Assembly (NCBI GenBank): GCA_001786395.1
Contig: MFWN01000058.1
Coordinates: 3,380-9,368, forward strand
Direction: 5' to 3'
Source: Candidatus Pacearchaeota archaeon RBG_13_36_9
GTDB lineage: Archaea > Nanobdellota > Nanobdellia > Pacearchaeales > GW2011-AR1
Length of the DNA: 5,989 nucleotides
Positions 4,953 to 5,989 of this stretch are shown here, piece after piece. Position 1 is the first letter of the stretch; each line of letters opens with the position of its first letter. A program made the position numbers and the translations under genes. The notes beneath the pieces were generated by a model, which searched no databases, had not been told where the DNA came from, and worked only from the letters and a program-made list of their open reading frames with translations.

Positions 4953-5741
4953 ATGAAAAAAGAAAGGTATATAGTAATTTTGTTTTTAGGCATGGCTTTA
5001 TTGCCTTTACTCTCGTCAGTTGTTTCTGCGCAATACTATGGGATTGATTTAAAGCAGGGAGCAGAGCAGATAACTCAATGGATTCAGGATATGTTTGGTC
5101 CTTTATTTTCTGTGCTGCTTAATGTAAGCAGCCCGGAGTTTGTGTTTGCAAAGGTGCTCTTGGCTGTGCTGCTGCTTATAATTATTTATATAATATTAGA
5201 TAGGTCGGATTTATTTGGGGGATATAAGACTCTTGTTATTATCATATCTGTTATTGTTTCTTTGATTGCTGTCCGTTACCTTCCTGAAGAAACCTTTATT
5301 CAGTTCATACTTCTTCCTTATGGAGTTTTAGGAGTGTCTCTTCTTTCTTTCCTGCCGTTATTAATCTACTTCTTTTTTGTTGAGAATATCCATGATGATA
5401 TAATGAGAAAGATTGCCTGGGGGTTATATGCAGCAATCTTCATTGGATTATGTATCACAAGGCTTTCAGATTTGGGGGATGTAGCCTATATTTATCTTTT
5501 AGCAGCGATACTTGCAATATTATTCATGATTTTTGACAAGACGATACAGACCCATGTTTTATTGCGTAGTGTCAGCAAGGGCTTGAATGCAGATAAAGTT
5601 AGAGCCATGGTGAGTTTACAAAAGCAGATAAAGGACGACCAGGACCTGCTGCTCAATGCCCAGAACCGTGCACAGAGAAACCAGCTGATAAAGAGTATTA
5701 GCGACAACAAGAAAGCATTAAAGAAATTAGCTAGATTATAA
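4953..5741 (+). CDS. Multi-pass membrane protein D (paralogue of B and C)
   Basis: 262 residues. The signal peptide 1-26 (MKKERY, hydrophobic run, VVSA) is likely cleaved before Gln27. Residues 27-64 are a polar to amphipathic extracytoplasmic segment (IDLKQGAEQITQWIQDMFG). Hydrophobic helices follow at about 65-83, 92-109, 117-144, 153-169 and 176-195. Core motifs are VRYLPEE (107-113), LLPYGVLGVSLL (120-131), IYFFFVE (138-144), MRKIAW (151-156) and FDKTIQTH (194-201). The tail 205-262 is charged and helical (SLQKQIKDDQDLLL, AQRNQLIKS), likely a coiled coil available for binding a partner. It is collinear with C over about the first 150 residues and related to B across the core. The 3' end overlaps the convergent right-edge gene by 11 nt. 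Function is unknown; membership in one complex with A, B and C is an inference from shared design and proximity. Confidence 0.87.
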   Translation: MKKERYIVILFLGMALLPLLSSVVSAQYYGIDLKQGAEQITQWIQDMFGPLFSVLLNVSSPEFVFAKVLLAVLLLIIIYIILDRSDLFGGYKTLVIIISVIVSLIAVRYLPEETFIQFILLPYGVLGVSLLSFLPLLIYFFFVENIHDDIMRKIAWGLYAAIFIGLCITRLSDLGDVAYIYLLAAILAILFMIFDKTIQTHVLLRSVSKGLNADKVRAMVSLQKQIKDDQDLLLNAQNRAQRNQLIKSISDNKKALKKLARL

Positions 5742-5989
5742 ATTTGTAATTCCCTTTTTTCTTCAGTCTTTTTTCTGCTTCCAGGAGCGATTTTTCTGCA
5801 ACTTTTTTTAATTCTTTCATGAAGTCTTTTGGCACTTCTACTTTAAAATCTTCTTTTAGCTCCATGATAAAATCGTATAAAAAAACGCTGAAGAAATATT
5901 CAGAGCTTTTTGTCTGATTTTGAGCCTCTTCTAGAATGATATTCCAATTCACATTTACTTTTTTGAGTATGTTAACTACATCTATTCTG
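5731..5989 (-). CDS. Unknown helical protein, C-terminal part (runs off right edge)
   Basis: The frame ending at TAG (5731-5733) stays open to the window edge, so the gene very likely begins outside; 85 complete codons before the stop are visible. An internal GTG at 5952 could start a 73-residue protein, but no TATA box is placed for it and coding-like sequence (RIDVVNILKKVNV) continues upstream. The visible part is all-helical and charged, with VEVPKDFMKELKKVAEKSLL and KRLKKKGNYKFII at the end. It has no membrane segment and no motif I recognise. It is convergent with membrane gene D, sharing 11 nt at the stops. Confidence 0.6.
   Translation of the reverse strand, partial: RIDVVNILKKVNVNWNIILEEAQNQTKSSEYFFSVFLYDFIMELKEDFKVEVPKDFMKELKKVAEKSLLEAEKRLKKKGNYKFII
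5755..5774 (+). terminator. T-rich terminator candidate for membrane gene D
   Basis: Two runs of six T (5755-5760 and 5769-5774) lie 14-33 nt after the D stop codon. Archaeal termination commonly uses such U-tracts without a hairpin. They fall inside the convergent gene, where they encode Lys codons, so the runs may be incidental. Confidence 0.35.

Noticed and set aside
4784..4993. Minus-strand 69-codon frame across the C/D junction
   Set aside because: Antisense to the end of C and start of D, Phe/Ser-rich as expected of a shadow of Lys-rich coding, with no promoter spacing.
5492..5710. Minus-strand 72-codon frame inside D
   Set aside because: Antisense to a well supported gene; composition is that of a shadow frame.

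Overview
The window looks like AT-rich archaeal DNA, most probably from a small-genome DPANN lineage (Woesearchaeota/Pacearchaeota-like). The evidence is indirect. Five of the genes have an archaeal-type TATA box whose first base lies exactly 29 nt upstream of the start codon. No Shine-Dalgarno sequence is visible, so leaderless transcripts are likely. The proteins are rich in Ile, Lys and Asn. No rRNA, tRNA or other taxonomic marker is present, so the lineage is inferred.

Layout. Left edge, minus strand: the N-terminal 198 residues of a DUF4143-type AAA ATPase. Its start region carries an inverted repeat and is duplicated 85 nt upstream as a perfect 33-bp direct repeat. Positions 737-937, plus strand: an intact-looking C-terminal coding fragment with no start codon. 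Positions 991-2440, minus strand: two secreted or multi-pass membrane proteins. Positions 2562-3821, minus strand: a complete second DUF4143-type ATPase. Positions 3822-4036: an intergenic region dense with palindromes and two promoters. Positions 4037-5741, plus strand: two more multi-pass membrane proteins. Right edge, minus strand: the C-terminal part of an unknown helical protein, overlapping its convergent neighbour by 11 nt.

How the genes fit together. The four membrane proteins (A 991-1680, B 1721-2440, C 4037-4918, D 4953-5741) share a design: an N-terminal signal peptide ending in (Val/Ile)-(Ser/Ala)-Ala before Gln, an extracytoplasmic segment, a block of hydrophobic helices and a charged cytoplasm-like tail. 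B, C and D are paralogues with a common core motif (Tyr/Leu-rich helix, then L-P-Y-G-x-L-x-x-S in C and D, then a Pro and a run of Phe). Each has its own promoter. They may be parts of one envelope complex of unknown function. The second ATPase lies between the minus-strand pair and the plus-strand pair and is bracketed by an imperfect 30-nt direct repeat (26/30), so it may have inserted into a formerly compact divergent membrane-protein locus. I recognise no known system for the membrane proteins; the case for a novel system rests on this cluster.
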